Part shown: positions 26,259 to 35,452 of the stretch, one piece after another | Numbering within the stretch: the stretch's first letter is position 1 | Layout of the letters: each line of letters opens with the position of its first letter | NCBI GenBank assembly: GCA_964562375.1 | Contig: CAZLSW010000001.1 | Location: 1 to 64,000 of the forward strand | Reading direction: 5' to 3' | Source: JAJPXC01 sp964562375 | GTDB taxonomy: Bacteria; Bacteroidota; Bacteroidia; Bacteroidales; Muribaculaceae | DNA length: 64,000 nucleotides | The notes under the pieces: generated by a model | Told to the model about the DNA's origin: nothing | Databases searched by the model: none | Seen by the model: only the letters and a program-made list of their open reading frames with translations | Program-made: the position numbers and the translations under genes

Positions 26259-28022
26259 TTAGAATTTATAGGTGGCGCCCAGGAGTCCGTGGATGCCCTT
26301 GGAGGGGACGCCAAGGACGGTGTAGTTCTTGGCGTCGAGGAGGTTCTCGCCGCGCAAGAAGAATGATAGCTGGGAGTTGAAGCGCCAGGAGGCACCCACG
26401 TATAGGTTGACGCTGCGGCCCAGTGACACGCGCTCTATCTCGTAGCCGTTGCCGTCGTAAGGGATTTCTCCCGTTTCGGCGAGTTTCACGCCGACGGGCA
26501 CGACGGGATCCCATGTTTGGGTGCTACGCAGGAGGTTGTAACCACCCCATCGGCCTTCGAATCCCACGGTGACGTCAATCCCTTTGTAGACCTCAACGTT
26601 GGCCTCGGCTGAGAGGACATCGGTCGCGCGGTCGCGGAAGCGATAGTAGCCATGCTGTCCGTCGTTGGGCGCATGGGTGTAGGTGGCTGTGACATATTTG
26701 GAATCCAAGCGAGCGCCGATGCGCCAACCGTAGACGTTCTCGGGCAACATTCCCACGCCGTAGACATACGTTCCATTGTCCTCAAAAGCGATGGGTACAA
26801 GCCAATCCTGAGCCCAGGAGTAGCCCCCAAAAACGCTCATGGCGACGCCACGCCACGGGCCTGCGGTGAGGGTCAACTCAAGGTCGGCGGGCACGCGCGA
26901 GAAGCACGCGGCCTGGTTGGGCATCAAGTAGGGGGTGTAGTCGATAAGCGACGACAGCGGGTTGGTGTCCACGCCGCCGGTTGCGGTGAGGTCGAGGGCG
27001 AAGTAGCCCTTAGCGGCTTTAGGCACCCACGACACGCGGGCGTTGGGCGACAGGTTGAGGAAGCGGTCCTCGTTGATCACAAGGTCGGCGTTCAAGCCCA
27101 CAAGTGCGCTGAAATCGCCACTGAGCTGCATGTCGTGGCGCCAGTGGGGATTGAACCGGATCACGCCCTTGATGTCGCCGCCGTCGTTGGTGTAGCCTTT
27201 CTTCTCGAGGGCAAGGAAATGGTTGTAGTGGAGGAACGAGGCCTTGAAATCGAGGCCAATGGGGTCGCCGTTGTCGTCGGAGGACCCTACGGTGCCTTGC
27301 ACGCCGAAGTTGAATTGCTTTTGGGCGTCAGGGTAGTCGCCGTCGAGGGTGGTGTTGGCGACAAGGTAATCCTTGTTCCAAGCTGTGAAGCCGGCGAAAA
27401 TGCCTACCGAGTAGTCGCAGGAGGCTTTACCAGCGAGGTTGGCCTCAAGCCAAATGCGATGGGCACCCAATTTCTTGTCCTCCTCGCGCCAGGGGTGACG
27501 CACGGCGAGGTTGCTGTAAACGATAGCGGCGTCGACGCGTCGGTCGTGGCTCAATTTATGGTCGAATGTGAGGCCGAGGTCCCAAGCCTGGGTGGAGTAG
27601 TGGTAGCGATTGCCCAGGAGGTTGCGACGAGTGTAATTTTCGCGGTCAAACTGGAACCATGCCTTGAGCAGCGTACCGTCTTGATCCAGAAGGCGATATC
27701 CAGCCGAAGCGGCCACGTCGCTGTAAGGGCCCCAAGCGAGGGCGGCGTAGCCGCGCCAGGGGATGATGGTGTCGCCGCTCTCGGCGGCAACCGGCTCCAG
27801 GCGCTCGATCATGTTGGGGATTTTGGTCACCACGGCGCGCTCGCTCATCGAGATAGAGGGCGTGGTGTAATTGGGGGAGATCAACGAGGCGTTGCCGCGC
27901 AGGCGTGTGGCGGCTCGCTCCTCGGGGACGATCTCCTTGTCGACAGTGATCTCCTTAGTGAGGTCCTGGGCGGAGGCGGTGACGGCCGCAGCCGCCAATA
28001 TTATCAAGGGTAATTTCTTCAT
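26259..28022 (-). CDS. Outer membrane beta-barrel protein (TonB-receptor-like barrel)
   Basis: The 587-aa protein has a signal peptide ending ASAQ (about 19), a short periplasmic N-terminal stretch (about 20-80) instead of a full plug, and then alternating aromatic strands through to a C-terminal Phe (GLLGATYKF). The barrel resembles the end of TonB-dependent receptors (FFLRGENLLDAKNY). It lies downstream of the TPR protein, separated only by a 9-bp tandem repeat, and the two are probably co-transcribed. Such TPR plus plug-less barrel pairs occur in Bacteroidales; I infer a joint periplasm/outer-membrane function but cannot name it. Confidence 0.65.
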   Translation of the reverse strand: MKKLPLIILAAAAVTASAQDLTKEITVDKEIVPEERAATRLRGNASLISPNYTTPSISMSERAVVTKIPNMIERLEPVAAESGDTIIPWRGYAALAWGPYSDVAASAGYRLLDQDGTLLKAWFQFDRENYTRRNLLGNRYHYSTQAWDLGLTFDHKLSHDRRVDAAIVYSNLAVRHPWREEDKKLGAHRIWLEANLAGKASCDYSVGIFAGFTAWNKDYLVANTTLDGDYPDAQKQFNFGVQGTVGSSDDNGDPIGLDFKASFLHYNHFLALEKKGYTNDGGDIKGVIRFNPHWRHDMQLSGDFSALVGLNADLVINEDRFLNLSPNARVSWVPKAAKGYFALDLTATGGVDTNPLSSLIDYTPYLMPNQAACFSRVPADLELTLTAGPWRGVAMSVFGGYSWAQDWLVPIAFEDNGTYVYGVGMLPENVYGWRIGARLDSKYVTATYTHAPNDGQHGYYRFRDRATDVLSAEANVEVYKGIDVTVGFEGRWGGYNLLRSTQTWDPVVPVGVKLAETGEIPYDGNGYEIERVSLGRSVNLYVGASWRFNSQLSFFLRGENLLDAKNYTVLGVPSKGIHGLLGATYKF

Positions 28023-28030
28023 TATCTTAT

Positions 28031-28127
28031 TTTTCGAGATTTTCGAGATTTTCGAGATTTCCGGGATTTCCGGGATTTCCGGGATTTCCGAGATTATCGG
28101 GATTTTCGGGATTATCGGGATTATCGA
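28031..28127. repeat. 9-bp tandem repeat filling an intergenic gap
   Basis: About ten units of the form GAT-TTTCGA / GATTTCCGG / GATTATCGG follow one another and take up almost the whole gap between the TPR gene and the barrel gene. The unit type changes in blocks (TTCGA, then TCCGG, then ATCGG), as expected from stepwise slippage. Confidence 0.85.
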
Positions 28128-28131
28128 TTAC

Positions 28132-31125
28132 CTATTTCAGTCGCTGGTCGATGAGGTTGAAGATATCGGGCTCGGATCCGGGGTAATTCTCCTTGAGCGA
28201 CTTGAGGTATTCGTTGGCCTCAAAGATGTTGCCCTCCTTGCGGTTGATGTCACTCATGAGGATGAATCCGCGAGCGAGCCAGTAGTGCTGGGGCGTGTCG
28301 CTGTCGATGAGTTTGTCGGCCAGTTTCTTGGCTTTCTTGAGGTTACCCTCGTCGTAGTACATTTGGGCGAGATAGTAAGCGCTCTTTGCCCCGATTTCGG
28401 TGCGCATATCTCCGGTGAGGCTCTCCCAATCCTTGACGGCCTGGGCTGTTTGGCCTTGTCGCATGGCGGCGTAACCACGAGCGAATGTGGCCTCGTCGCG
28501 CTCGGCGGCGGTGATGGTGGAGGAGGCAAGGATCTCGTCGGCCATCTTTACCACCTCCTTGTGGTTGCCCAAGTCGCGGTTGACGCGTAGGATGCCCATG
28601 CGAGCGGTGTTGAGGTTGGAGGGGGTGGAGGCTCGGTCGAGGAGTTGCTTGTAGGTGTTGAGGGAAACCTCACCCTTGCCTTGACGGTACTCTACGTCGG
28701 CCTTGATGGCCAGGGCTGTCTCCATGGCGCGGCTGTCGGGGTAGTCGTTCACTACCTGGGTGGCGTAGGCCAGGGCTTGCTTGTCGTTGCCCTTGGCGGC
28801 GTAAGCCTCTGCGAGATAGCCCAAAGCCGTGGATGCGTCGGCCCCCTTGGGATACTGCTGGAGGTATTTCTCCAATTTGGCTGTTGAGCCGTTGGCGGTG
28901 TAATCTTTTTCGGCGGCTTGGAAGGTGAGGGTCTCAACCTCCGCCACATCCATTTGAGGTGCCGAGGGGATGGTGGCAAGGTAGCTCTGGAACTGGTCCA
29001 ATTGACCCATGTCGGCATAGATGCGCTTGAGGTCGTCGACGGCCACCTTAGCCTCCTCGCTGGAGGGGTAACGGCTCAGCACTGTTTTGTAGGATGAGAT
29101 TGCCTTGTCGCGCTGGCCTTGGTCCATATAAGTGATGGCAAGCAGTAGGTAGCCCTGGCGACCCTGGGCCGTGTTGGGGTAACTCTTGGTCAACTGGTTG
29201 TAAGTGTCGATGGCCTTGGCGTTGTCGCCCAGCTCGCTGTAGCTCTCGGCCATCTCGAGCAGTGCCGAGGGACACAATGACGATTTGGGGAACTGTTTCA
29301 TCATCCCCTGCAGGCCAGAGATCTTACCCTTGTGGTCGCGGGCAAGCCCTTTCATAATCGCCTGCTGGTAAAGGGCATAGTCGCCAGCCGAGGGAGCTAG
29401 GTCGTAGGCTTTCTCATATTGCTTAGCGGCTTGGGCAAACTGATTCTGGTAGTAGTAGCAGTCGCCGATGCGGTTGTAAGCGTCGGCCTCCATCTGCTGG
29501 GTGGTAGAGCCGGGAGAGTTGACGTAGGAGGTGAAGTTGGTGAGCGCCGCCGGGTAATCTTTGGAGGAGAACTGGGCGTACCCGAGGTTGTAGGTAGCCA
29601 AGGGGCGGTTGCCGGCGGTTTCGCTCTGGCGGGTGAGGGAGTTGAGGTAATTTTTGTAGGCCGTGGCGGCTTGGCTGTACTTACCTTGCGCGTAGAGGCC
29701 GTCGCCGATCCATAATTCACACTCGTCGCTGACGGTCTTGGAACCTTCCTCGATTGCCTGTGCTTGGCGAAGGCGGTCGAGGCCGCGGGCGATGTTGTTG
29801 GAGGCGATATCGCGCGAGCCAAGCGTGTAGAGGATTTGTTGCTTGGCGGCGAGGGTGGCGTCCGAGGGGTTGCTCAGGCGATTGATGCTCGCGAGGGCGG
29901 CCTCGTAGTTGTTATCGGTGAGGTAACCGGCGATGATATATTCCTCAACCTGAGGGGCGTAGCGCGAGCGGGGGTAGCGGCTTAGGAAGTCTTCAAAGGT
30001 TGTGACCGAGGAGCCGAACGGCATGCGTCCCCCTTGCATTTTGGCCACTGCGTAGTTGTAGAAGGCGGTTTCGGTGACGTCGGGGTCGTAACCCATGTTG
30101 ACGGCCTTGTCGAGGGCGAGCGTTGCCGAATTGGCGTTGCCCAGTTTCAAATAGCTTTGTCCGATGAACAGGTAGGCGCTCTGGCCCATGGGGTTGAGCT
30201 GCTCGGTGACGGGGGTGAGTGTGGCGATGGCGTCCTCATAGTCGCCGTCGCGATACTGGCTCATGCCCATTATATAACGGGCCGAGGGGAGCCCCTCCGG
30301 CTCCAATTCGAAGTATTTTTTTAATGCGGCCACGGCCTCGCGGTCCTTGCCGAGGTTGTACTGGCTCTCGCCGATGATTCGGTAGGCCTCGGCGACAAAC
30401 TCAGTGTCAGCGTCTTGAGGGTTGCGTATCAGCTTGTTGGCGGTGGTGAGGGCCTGCTGGTAGTCGCCGTCCTGGAAGTAGATTTGGGCAAGGTAAAAAT
30501 CGGCCATGTTGCAGGGCGAAGTGGATGTGTCGACACCGCGAAGCAACTCCTTGGCGCGTCGATAGTCGCCCTTGGCATAGGCCACGTAACCTTGGTAGAA
30601 ACGGGCCTCGTTGGAGTGACCTTTCAGCTGTCCAAGGGCAGCGAATTGCTGGTCGGCGAGGTCGTATTCGCCGATTTTCAGGTAGCTGAAGCCCAATTTG
30701 AGGCGATATTCGGCCTGTTCGCTCAAGTCGAGCGTGGCGGGGTTGACAGCCTCCAATTGGCGGATTGCGTAGGCGTATTCACCCTGGTCGTAATGGATCG
30801 ACGCGATGGCCAGGTGGGCAAGGCCCCGACGAGGCGACGCCGGGTAGTTGTTGAGGAATTGGCGGTAAAGTTCGGCGCCATCTTGGGGATTGATGGCGGT
30901 TGTGGCTTTGGCAGCGAGCCAATCGGCCTGCTCGGCCGAGGCGGGAGCCAAACCTTGGCGCACAGCCTGTTGCACCTGGTCGAGGCAACCGTCGTAATTG
31001 TTGTCGCGCAGCATTAGCTCGGCGCGCGTCAAGAATCCCTGGGCATCATAGCCGTTGACCTGCTGGGCGTTAACCGAAGTTATCGCCAACGCGGCTACAG
31101 CGCTAATTATTAACTTTTTAGACAT
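28132..31125 (-). CDS. Periplasmic tetratricopeptide repeat protein
   Basis: I choose the ATG at 31125 (MSKKLIISAVAALAITSVNAQ), which gives a proper signal peptide; the longer frame adds 21 residues without one. The 997-aa product is a run of TPR-like helix pairs over nearly its full length (for example YNRIGDCYYYQNQFAQAAKQ, YLAEAYAAKGNDKQALAYA, ARGYAAMRQGQTAQAVKD), with YfgM/BamD-like spacing. It should be periplasmic or attached to a membrane and act as a scaffold for protein interactions. The next gene is a beta-barrel, suggesting that the pair works together at the outer membrane. No enzyme domain is visible. Confidence 0.8.
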   Translation of the reverse strand: MSKKLIISAVAALAITSVNAQQVNGYDAQGFLTRAELMLRDNNYDGCLDQVQQAVRQGLAPASAEQADWLAAKATTAINPQDGAELYRQFLNNYPASPRRGLAHLAIASIHYDQGEYAYAIRQLEAVNPATLDLSEQAEYRLKLGFSYLKIGEYDLADQQFAALGQLKGHSNEARFYQGYVAYAKGDYRRAKELLRGVDTSTSPCNMADFYLAQIYFQDGDYQQALTTANKLIRNPQDADTEFVAEAYRIIGESQYNLGKDREAVAALKKYFELEPEGLPSARYIMGMSQYRDGDYEDAIATLTPVTEQLNPMGQSAYLFIGQSYLKLGNANSATLALDKAVNMGYDPDVTETAFYNYAVAKMQGGRMPFGSSVTTFEDFLSRYPRSRYAPQVEEYIIAGYLTDNNYEAALASINRLSNPSDATLAAKQQILYTLGSRDIASNNIARGLDRLRQAQAIEEGSKTVSDECELWIGDGLYAQGKYSQAATAYKNYLNSLTRQSETAGNRPLATYNLGYAQFSSKDYPAALTNFTSYVNSPGSTTQQMEADAYNRIGDCYYYQNQFAQAAKQYEKAYDLAPSAGDYALYQQAIMKGLARDHKGKISGLQGMMKQFPKSSLCPSALLEMAESYSELGDNAKAIDTYNQLTKSYPNTAQGRQGYLLLAITYMDQGQRDKAISSYKTVLSRYPSSEEAKVAVDDLKRIYADMGQLDQFQSYLATIPSAPQMDVAEVETLTFQAAEKDYTANGSTAKLEKYLQQYPKGADASTALGYLAEAYAAKGNDKQALAYATQVVNDYPDSRAMETALAIKADVEYRQGKGEVSLNTYKQLLDRASTPSNLNTARMGILRVNRDLGNHKEVVKMADEILASSTITAAERDEATFARGYAAMRQGQTAQAVKDWESLTGDMRTEIGAKSAYYLAQMYYDEGNLKKAKKLADKLIDSDTPQHYWLARGFILMSDINRKEGNIFEANEYLKSLKENYPGSEPDIFNLIDQRLK

Positions 31126-31229
31126 CTTAAATCTTTTATTCATTCCTTCGAAATGTCGTATATTCCTGCATTCATTCACTCCATCCATAAATTAAGCTAT
31201 TATACTTAATCACTAATCACTTACACCTA

Positions 31230-32474
31230 TTACTTACGCACTTGTCCGTTTCCGGTGATGATGTACTTGTAGGTGGTGATTTCGGGGAGGGCCATGGGTC
31301 CGCGGGCATGGAGCTTCTGGGTGGAGATTCCGATTTCGGCGCCGAAACCGAATTGTCCGCCGTCGGTGAACGCAGTGGAGACGTTGACGTAGACGCAGGC
31401 GGCGTCGATGTCGCGGGTAAATCGCTCGGTGGCTCCATCATCCTCGGCAACGATGCACTCGCTGTGGCGGGAGCCCTTGGCGGTGATGAACTCGATGGCA
31501 TCCTTGAGCGAGTCGACCGTCTTGATCGACATTTTCAGCGACAGCCACTCGCGGCCGAAATCTTCGTCGCCAGCGCGTTCCAGGAAGGGGTATTTGCCCT
31601 CCAAGGCGGCGTAAGCTGGAGCGTCGGCGAAGATCACCACGCCCTTATCCTTCAGGGGCTCGCATATGTCGGGGAGGTCGGCCAGACGCACTCGGTCGAT
31701 TACCAGTGTGTCGAGAGTGTTGCACACGCTCGGGCGGCGCGTCTTGGCGTTGAACACCAGGTCGCGGGCGACGTTCTTCAATCCTGATTGGTGGAGATAG
31801 GTGTGACATACACCGGCACCAGTCTCAATAACGGGCACCAGCGAATTTTTGCGCACGAAGTCGATCAAACCCTTGCTGCCGCGAGGGATGATCAGGTCGA
31901 CGTCGTCCACGGCTTGTAGCATGGCCTGGGTGGAGTCGTGCTCAACTGGCAGGAGTTGCACAGCGTCGGGGTTGACCCCGAGTTTTTTCATGCAGGAGCG
32001 TAGGAGGTCGGCGGCGCAAGCGTTGGTGTCGCGGGCGTCGCTTCCTCCCTTCAATAGCACGGCGCTACCAGCCTTGAAGCATAGCGAGAAGACGTCGAAG
32101 GTGACGTTGGGACGGGCCTCGTATATCACTCCGATCACCCCGAAGGGGACGGTTACTTTACGGATTTTCATGCCGTTAGGGCGCTTGATCTCGCGCAGGG
32201 TCTGTCCCAGCGGCGAGGGCAGCGAGGCCACCGAGCGCATATCGGCGGCGATGTCGCGCAAGCGCTGCTCGGTCAATTGCAGGCGGTCGTACTTGGGATC
32301 CAAGGGATCCATACGCTGTAGGTCCTGCTCATTGGCCTTCAACAGCGAGGGAATGTTTTCCTCAATGGAGTCGGCGACAAACATTAATGCTTTGTCGACC
32401 TGCTCGTTAGTAAGGGCCGGGAGCTCGCGAGAGGCGGCTCGTGCCCTGTCGAATATAGGTTTATAGTCGTTCAT
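31230..32474 (-). CDS. proA: Glutamate-5-semialdehyde dehydrogenase (gamma-glutamyl phosphate reductase)
   Basis: The ATG at 32474 (MNDYKPIFDRARAAS) fits the family; the longer frame carries 13 extra residues that overlap the promoter. The 414-aa enzyme reduces gamma-glutamyl phosphate with NADPH in proline synthesis. Seen are the aldehyde-dehydrogenase fold, VPFGVIGVIYEARPNVT, LKGGSDA, and the catalytic cysteine in RRPSVCNTLDT. The C-terminal HARGPMALPEITTYKY is typical. proB is not adjacent. A TACTTTTG element lies 9 bases upstream of the ATG. Confidence 0.96.
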   Translation of the reverse strand: MNDYKPIFDRARAASRELPALTNEQVDKALMFVADSIEENIPSLLKANEQDLQRMDPLDPKYDRLQLTEQRLRDIAADMRSVASLPSPLGQTLREIKRPNGMKIRKVTVPFGVIGVIYEARPNVTFDVFSLCFKAGSAVLLKGGSDARDTNACAADLLRSCMKKLGVNPDAVQLLPVEHDSTQAMLQAVDDVDLIIPRGSKGLIDFVRKNSLVPVIETGAGVCHTYLHQSGLKNVARDLVFNAKTRRPSVCNTLDTLVIDRVRLADLPDICEPLKDKGVVIFADAPAYAALEGKYPFLERAGDEDFGREWLSLKMSIKTVDSLKDAIEFITAKGSRHSECIVAEDDGATERFTRDIDAACVYVNVSTAFTDGGQFGFGAEIGISTQKLHARGPMALPEITTYKYIITGNGQVRK

Positions 32475-32483
32475 AATTAGGCA

Positions 32484-32491
32484 CAAAAGTA
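32484..32491 (-). promoter_or_regulatory. -7 element TACTTTTG for proA
   Basis: A perfect TAnnTTTG match on the minus strand, ending 9 bases before the proA ATG, which supports the shorter proA start. Confidence 0.6.
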
Positions 32492-32595
32492 ACACTTTTT
32501 CGCGACATAGCATTGCGGGGGATGAAAATTGGGATTTGAAAGCCTCGCACTCAATAGATTGGCGGCTGATAACGCCGGGTGGCTATTTCTTAAGA

Positions 32596-32706
32596 CAGCC
32601 CCAACGGGGCGGTTTGGAGATTGCCAAACCGCCCCGTTGGGGCTGGTAGACTTATGGAAAGTGTCCCCCGTGAGACCACCGCGGCGAACCGCGGGGCACG
32701 GTGGCT
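32596..32706. repeat. Perfect 22-bp inverted repeat and CCGCGG hairpin
   Basis: Bases 32596-32617 and 32624-32645 are exact reverse complements with a 6-base loop; the arm contains CCCCAACGGGGCGGTTTGG. A second hairpin, CCACCGCGG-N4-CCGCGG with GGTGG beyond, lies at about 32676-32705. Both sit downstream of the ferritin gene, in the 245-base gap before proA, and may act as terminators. The second belongs to a small family (also 37354-37373 and 63843-63861). Confidence 0.8.
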
Positions 32707-32719
32707 TGATGGGAAGTTA

Positions 32720-33238
32720 TTACTCGGCGGCGAGGGGGGAGGGGGCGGTGTAGGTGCGGGAGCCGAGCTCCTGGTCGAGCATGTAGATGCCCATGCCGTC
32801 GTTGCCGATAAGTTTGAACTTGTCGATGTAGCCCTGTGCGGTCTCCTCCTCTTCGATCTGCTCGTCGACGAACCATGTCAACATCGAACGCGTGGCGTAG
32901 TCCTTGTCGGCCTCAGCCATGGCGTAGAGGTTGTTGATCATGGCGGTCACCTTCTTCTCGTGGGCGAGGGTAGCCTCGAAAGCGGCTAGGATGGAGGGCC
33001 ACTCGGTGTCGACGGCGGCGATGGGAGCCAAAATCACGCGGCCACCGCGCGAGTTGACATAGTTCATGAGGATTTCGGCGTGGGCCTGCTCCTCCTTGAA
33101 CTGCACCTTGAACCAGTTGGCGATGCCACTCAAGCCTTTCGATTCCATGTCCATACCCATGGAAAGATAGAGATATGCCGACCACAACTCGGCGTTAATC
33201 TGCTCATTCAGAGCCTTTTCCAAATCTTTGCTAAGCAT
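32720..33238 (-). CDS. ftnA: Ferritin (non-haem iron storage)
   Basis: The 172-aa protein is a bacterial-type ferritin: a four-helix bundle with ferroxidase ligands in EQINAELWSAYLYLSM (Glu 17), FKEEQAHAEILM (Glu 50, His 53) and later Glu residues around FEATLAHEKKV and WFVDEQIEEEE. It has no haem-binding Met of bacterioferritin. It oxidises Fe(II) and stores iron in the cytoplasm. A TAAGTTTG element about 80 bases upstream is the likely promoter; I saw no clear Fur-type operator. It is transcribed alone. Confidence 0.95.
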   Translation of the reverse strand: MLSKDLEKALNEQINAELWSAYLYLSMGMDMESKGLSGIANWFKVQFKEEQAHAEILMNYVNSRGGRVILAPIAAVDTEWPSILAAFEATLAHEKKVTAMINNLYAMAEADKDYATRSMLTWFVDEQIEEEETAQGYIDKFKLIGNDGMGIYMLDQELGSRTYTAPSPLAAE

Positions 33239-33319
33239 ATTTGTTACAAGTTTTAGCGGTTACACAATAGTTGAATCTCGCTGGAGAACCCACTCGAAAT
33301 CGAGGGGATTAACCGAGTG

Positions 33320-33327
33320 CAAACTTA
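33320..33327 (-). promoter_or_regulatory. -7 element TAAGTTTG for ferritin
   Basis: A perfect TAnnTTTG match on the minus strand, leaving a leader of about 75 bases before the ferritin ATG at 33238. Confidence 0.5.
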
Positions 33328-33430
33328 CCACTTTTTTTCGACAAATCGGCCCTTTAGCGCGGGTTTTTAAAAATATTTATTGTAGTTTGGAAAAAACTTG
33401 CTACCTTTACACTTTGAAACGCCACTTGCC

Positions 33431-34069
33431 ATGGAAACAACCGACGGTTACATAGCAATCACGAAGGAGGAGCTTGCTCCCCTGCCCATTGTGGCCTACC
33501 CCGGACGCATCACCGTAGTTGACAATCCGAGGGAGGCCAGGAAGGCGTTGGCGTTTTTGCGCGACGCCCGTCGCGTAGGCTTTGACACGGAGACTCGCCC
33601 GTCGTTCCGCAAGGGGCATGTCAACACGGTGGCCCTGATCCAAATCTCCACGGCCGACCATTGTTTCCTTTTCCGGCTGAAGAAGCTGGGCTTCCACGAG
33701 GAGCTGCGCGACTTCCTGGAGGACGAGACGGTGGAGAAAATCGGGCTCTCGCTGCGCGACGATTTCCTGGTGCTGCACAAGATCAGCGAATTCGAGCCCC
33801 GCGGCTTTGTCGACCTGCAGGACTTCGTGAAGGGGTTCTCGATTCACGACGCGTCGCTCCAGAAGATTTACGCCATCCTCTTCGGGGCGCGCATCTCCAA
33901 GAGCCAGCGGCTGAGCAACTGGGAGGCCGACACGCTCACCGAGTCGCAACAACGCTACGCGTCGATCGACGCCTGGGCGTGCCTGCGCATCTACAACCAC
34001 CTGAGAAGCGGCAATTTCGAACCCAATCAATCACCATATTGGAAAACCGTGGAGCGGCAAGGGGCCTAG
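33431..34069 (+). CDS. 3'-5' exonuclease domain protein (DEDDy type)
   Basis: I start at the ATG at 33431 (METTDGYIAITKEEL); the upstream frame begins inside the promoter region. The 212-aa protein has the ExoI/II/III motifs of the RNase D-like DEDDy family: Asp and Glu in GFDTETRPSF, Asp in LSLRDDFLVL, and Tyr/Asp in RYASIDAWACLRIY. It has no HRDC domain, so it is shorter than RNase D and is like the small ribonuclease D-related exonucleases of Bacteroidetes. It would trim RNA or DNA 3' ends in the cytoplasm. The ACACTTTG just upstream (33409-33416) with TTTG at 33386-33389 (19-base spacer) could be its promoter. Confidence 0.85.
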   Translation: METTDGYIAITKEELAPLPIVAYPGRITVVDNPREARKALAFLRDARRVGFDTETRPSFRKGHVNTVALIQISTADHCFLFRLKKLGFHEELRDFLEDETVEKIGLSLRDDFLVLHKISEFEPRGFVDLQDFVKGFSIHDASLQKIYAILFGARISKSQRLSNWEADTLTESQQRYASIDAWACLRIYNHLRSGNFEPNQSPYWKTVERQGA

Positions 34070-34117
34070 GCTCCCCCACCCCACCCCACCCTCAACCTTA
34101 ATGACCAACAAAGACAC

Positions 34118-34312
34118 ATGAAACGATCTACCCTAATTCCCTCGCTGCTCGTCCTCTACCTAGGAGTGATGAGCTGGATTGGATATCCCTCCTACGCGTC
34201 GGGAGAGTACTCAGCCTTGTACTATTTCGGCATCATCGGGGCCACCCTTTGCGTAATCGCCCTGCTGGCCTACCATATGCGACGCCGCGAGCGCGACCGC
34301 TCCAAAAATTAA
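34118..34312 (+). CDS. Small two-helix membrane protein
   Basis: This 64-aa protein is unrecognised by family. It has two likely membrane helices (about 5-23, LIPSLLVLYLGVMSWIGYP, and about 34-52, YYFGIIGATLCVIALLAY) joined by a short loop and followed by a strongly basic tail (HMRRRERDRSKN) that should face the cytoplasm. It lies 48 bases downstream of the exonuclease gene and before nagB, so the first two may be co-transcribed. Hydrophobic pattern and tail make it look real. Confidence 0.65.
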   Translation: MKRSTLIPSLLVLYLGVMSWIGYPSYASGEYSALYYFGIIGATLCVIALLAYHMRRRERDRSKN

Positions 34313-34316
34313 CCCC

Positions 34317-34358
34317 CTCTTACTCTTTACTCTTTACTCTTTACTTTTTACTCTTTAA
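34317..34358. repeat. 7-bp tandem array (CTCTTTA)
   Basis: About six copies of CTCTTTA, one altered to CTTTTTA, fill most of the gap between the small membrane protein and nagB. One of several 7-bp arrays in the window. Confidence 0.8.
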
Positions 34359-34384
34359 GAACAATCAATATAAAACATAAATCT

Positions 34385-35185
34385 ATGAGACTAATCATCC
34401 AACCCGATTATGAGCGCATGTCGCGCTGGGCAGCCCGATACGTTGCCGACCGCATCAACCAAGCCAAACCCACAGCCGAGCATCCTTTCGTGCTGGGACT
34501 TCCCACCGGCGGCTCCCCGCTGGGCATGTACCGCGAGCTTATCCTCCTGCACAAGAACGGTGAATTGTCGTTCAAGAACGTCGTCACATTCAACATGGAC
34601 GAATACCGCGGCATCCCACAGGGACACCCCCAGAGCTACCACTCGTTCATGTGGACCAACTTCTTCAACCAGATCGACATCCCCGTAGAGAACGTCAACA
34701 TCCTCGACGGCAACGCCCCCGTGCCCGAGGACGAGTGCGCCCGCTTCGAGGCAAAGATCGCCGCCATGGGTGGTATCGACCTGTTCGTGGGAGGCGTAGG
34801 TCCCGACGGACATATCGCTTTCAACGAGCCGGGCTCGTCGCTCACGTCGCGCACGCGCATGATGCGCCTCACCACCGACACCATTTTGGCCAATTCTCGC
34901 TTCTTTGAGGGCGATAAGGACAAGGTGCCCACCACGGCGCTCACCGTGGGCGTAGGGACAATCATGGACGCCAAGAGCGTGATGCTGCTTGTCAACGGCC
35001 AGCACAAGGCCCGTGCGCTGAAACACGGCGTGGAGCTGGGCGTAAGCCAGATGTGGACCATCTCGGCGTTGCAACTTCACCCCAACGCGCTGATCGTATG
35101 CGACGACGACGCATGCTCTGAGCTCATGCTCGGCACCTACCGCTACTTCAAAGACGTTGAGCGCGACAACCTCGACAACTACTAA
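34385..35185 (+). CDS. nagB: Glucosamine-6-phosphate deaminase
   Basis: The 266-aa enzyme converts glucosamine-6-phosphate to fructose-6-phosphate and ammonia, linking amino-sugar catabolism to glycolysis. Seen are LGLPTGGSPLGMY (phosphate loop), FNMDEYRGI with the catalytic Asp 72, GGVGPDGHIAFNEPGSS with the Asp/His pair near 141-143, and the allosteric-type C-terminus. Length equals that of E. coli NagB (266). It is not next to nagA. A strong terminator-like hairpin lies about 230 bases downstream. Confidence 0.97.
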   Translation: MRLIIQPDYERMSRWAARYVADRINQAKPTAEHPFVLGLPTGGSPLGMYRELILLHKNGELSFKNVVTFNMDEYRGIPQGHPQSYHSFMWTNFFNQIDIPVENVNILDGNAPVPEDECARFEAKIAAMGGIDLFVGGVGPDGHIAFNEPGSSLTSRTRMMRLTTDTILANSRFFEGDKDKVPTTALTVGVGTIMDAKSVMLLVNGQHKARALKHGVELGVSQMWTISALQLHPNALIVCDDDACSELMLGTYRYFKDVERDNLDNY

Positions 35186-35206
35186 AGCTTTTAAAGTTTA
35201 TAGTTC

Positions 35207-35375
35207 AAGTTTCGCAAGTTATCCAAGAAACCACTAATTAACACTAATATTCACTAATTCAGCGATTAAACTTATATTAATTAAGCTTTGCTGCGCAAAG
35301 AATTAACACGAATTTCCATAATGAAACGCTATCAACATTAGTGTAAATTATAAGGGAGTTAGTTCTTTAATATTA
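35207..35375. repeat. Dispersed intergenic repeat, inverted relative to copies near 51.5 and 55.9 kb
   Basis: Bases 35207-35237 are the exact reverse complement of 55876-55906 (31 bp). Bases 35301-35343 match, in reverse complement, 51539-51580 with a few changes (CACGAATTTCCATAA...CATTAGTG). The stretch has no gene; together with the terminator it accounts for most of the 361-base gap between nagB and the FKBP gene. Confidence 0.75.
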
Positions 35376-35416
35376 CTAGAATCGTAGTTAACTTATTGGT
35401 GTTCAAAAGATTGTAT

Positions 35417-35452
35417 AAAACCCGCCATCGGGGGTGACCGATGGCGGGTTTT
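35417..35452. terminator. Bidirectional intrinsic terminator
   Basis: A perfect 15-bp stem (AAAACCCGCCATCGG, loop GGGTGA, complement ending GGTTTT) has an A run on the left and a T run on the right, so it works for nagB on the plus strand and for the converging FKBP gene on the minus strand. Confidence 0.85.

Noticed and set aside
26652..28013. 453-codon plus-strand frame opposite the barrel gene
   Set aside because: Antisense shadow produced by GC-rich codons; the minus-strand protein has a signal peptide and barrel strands.
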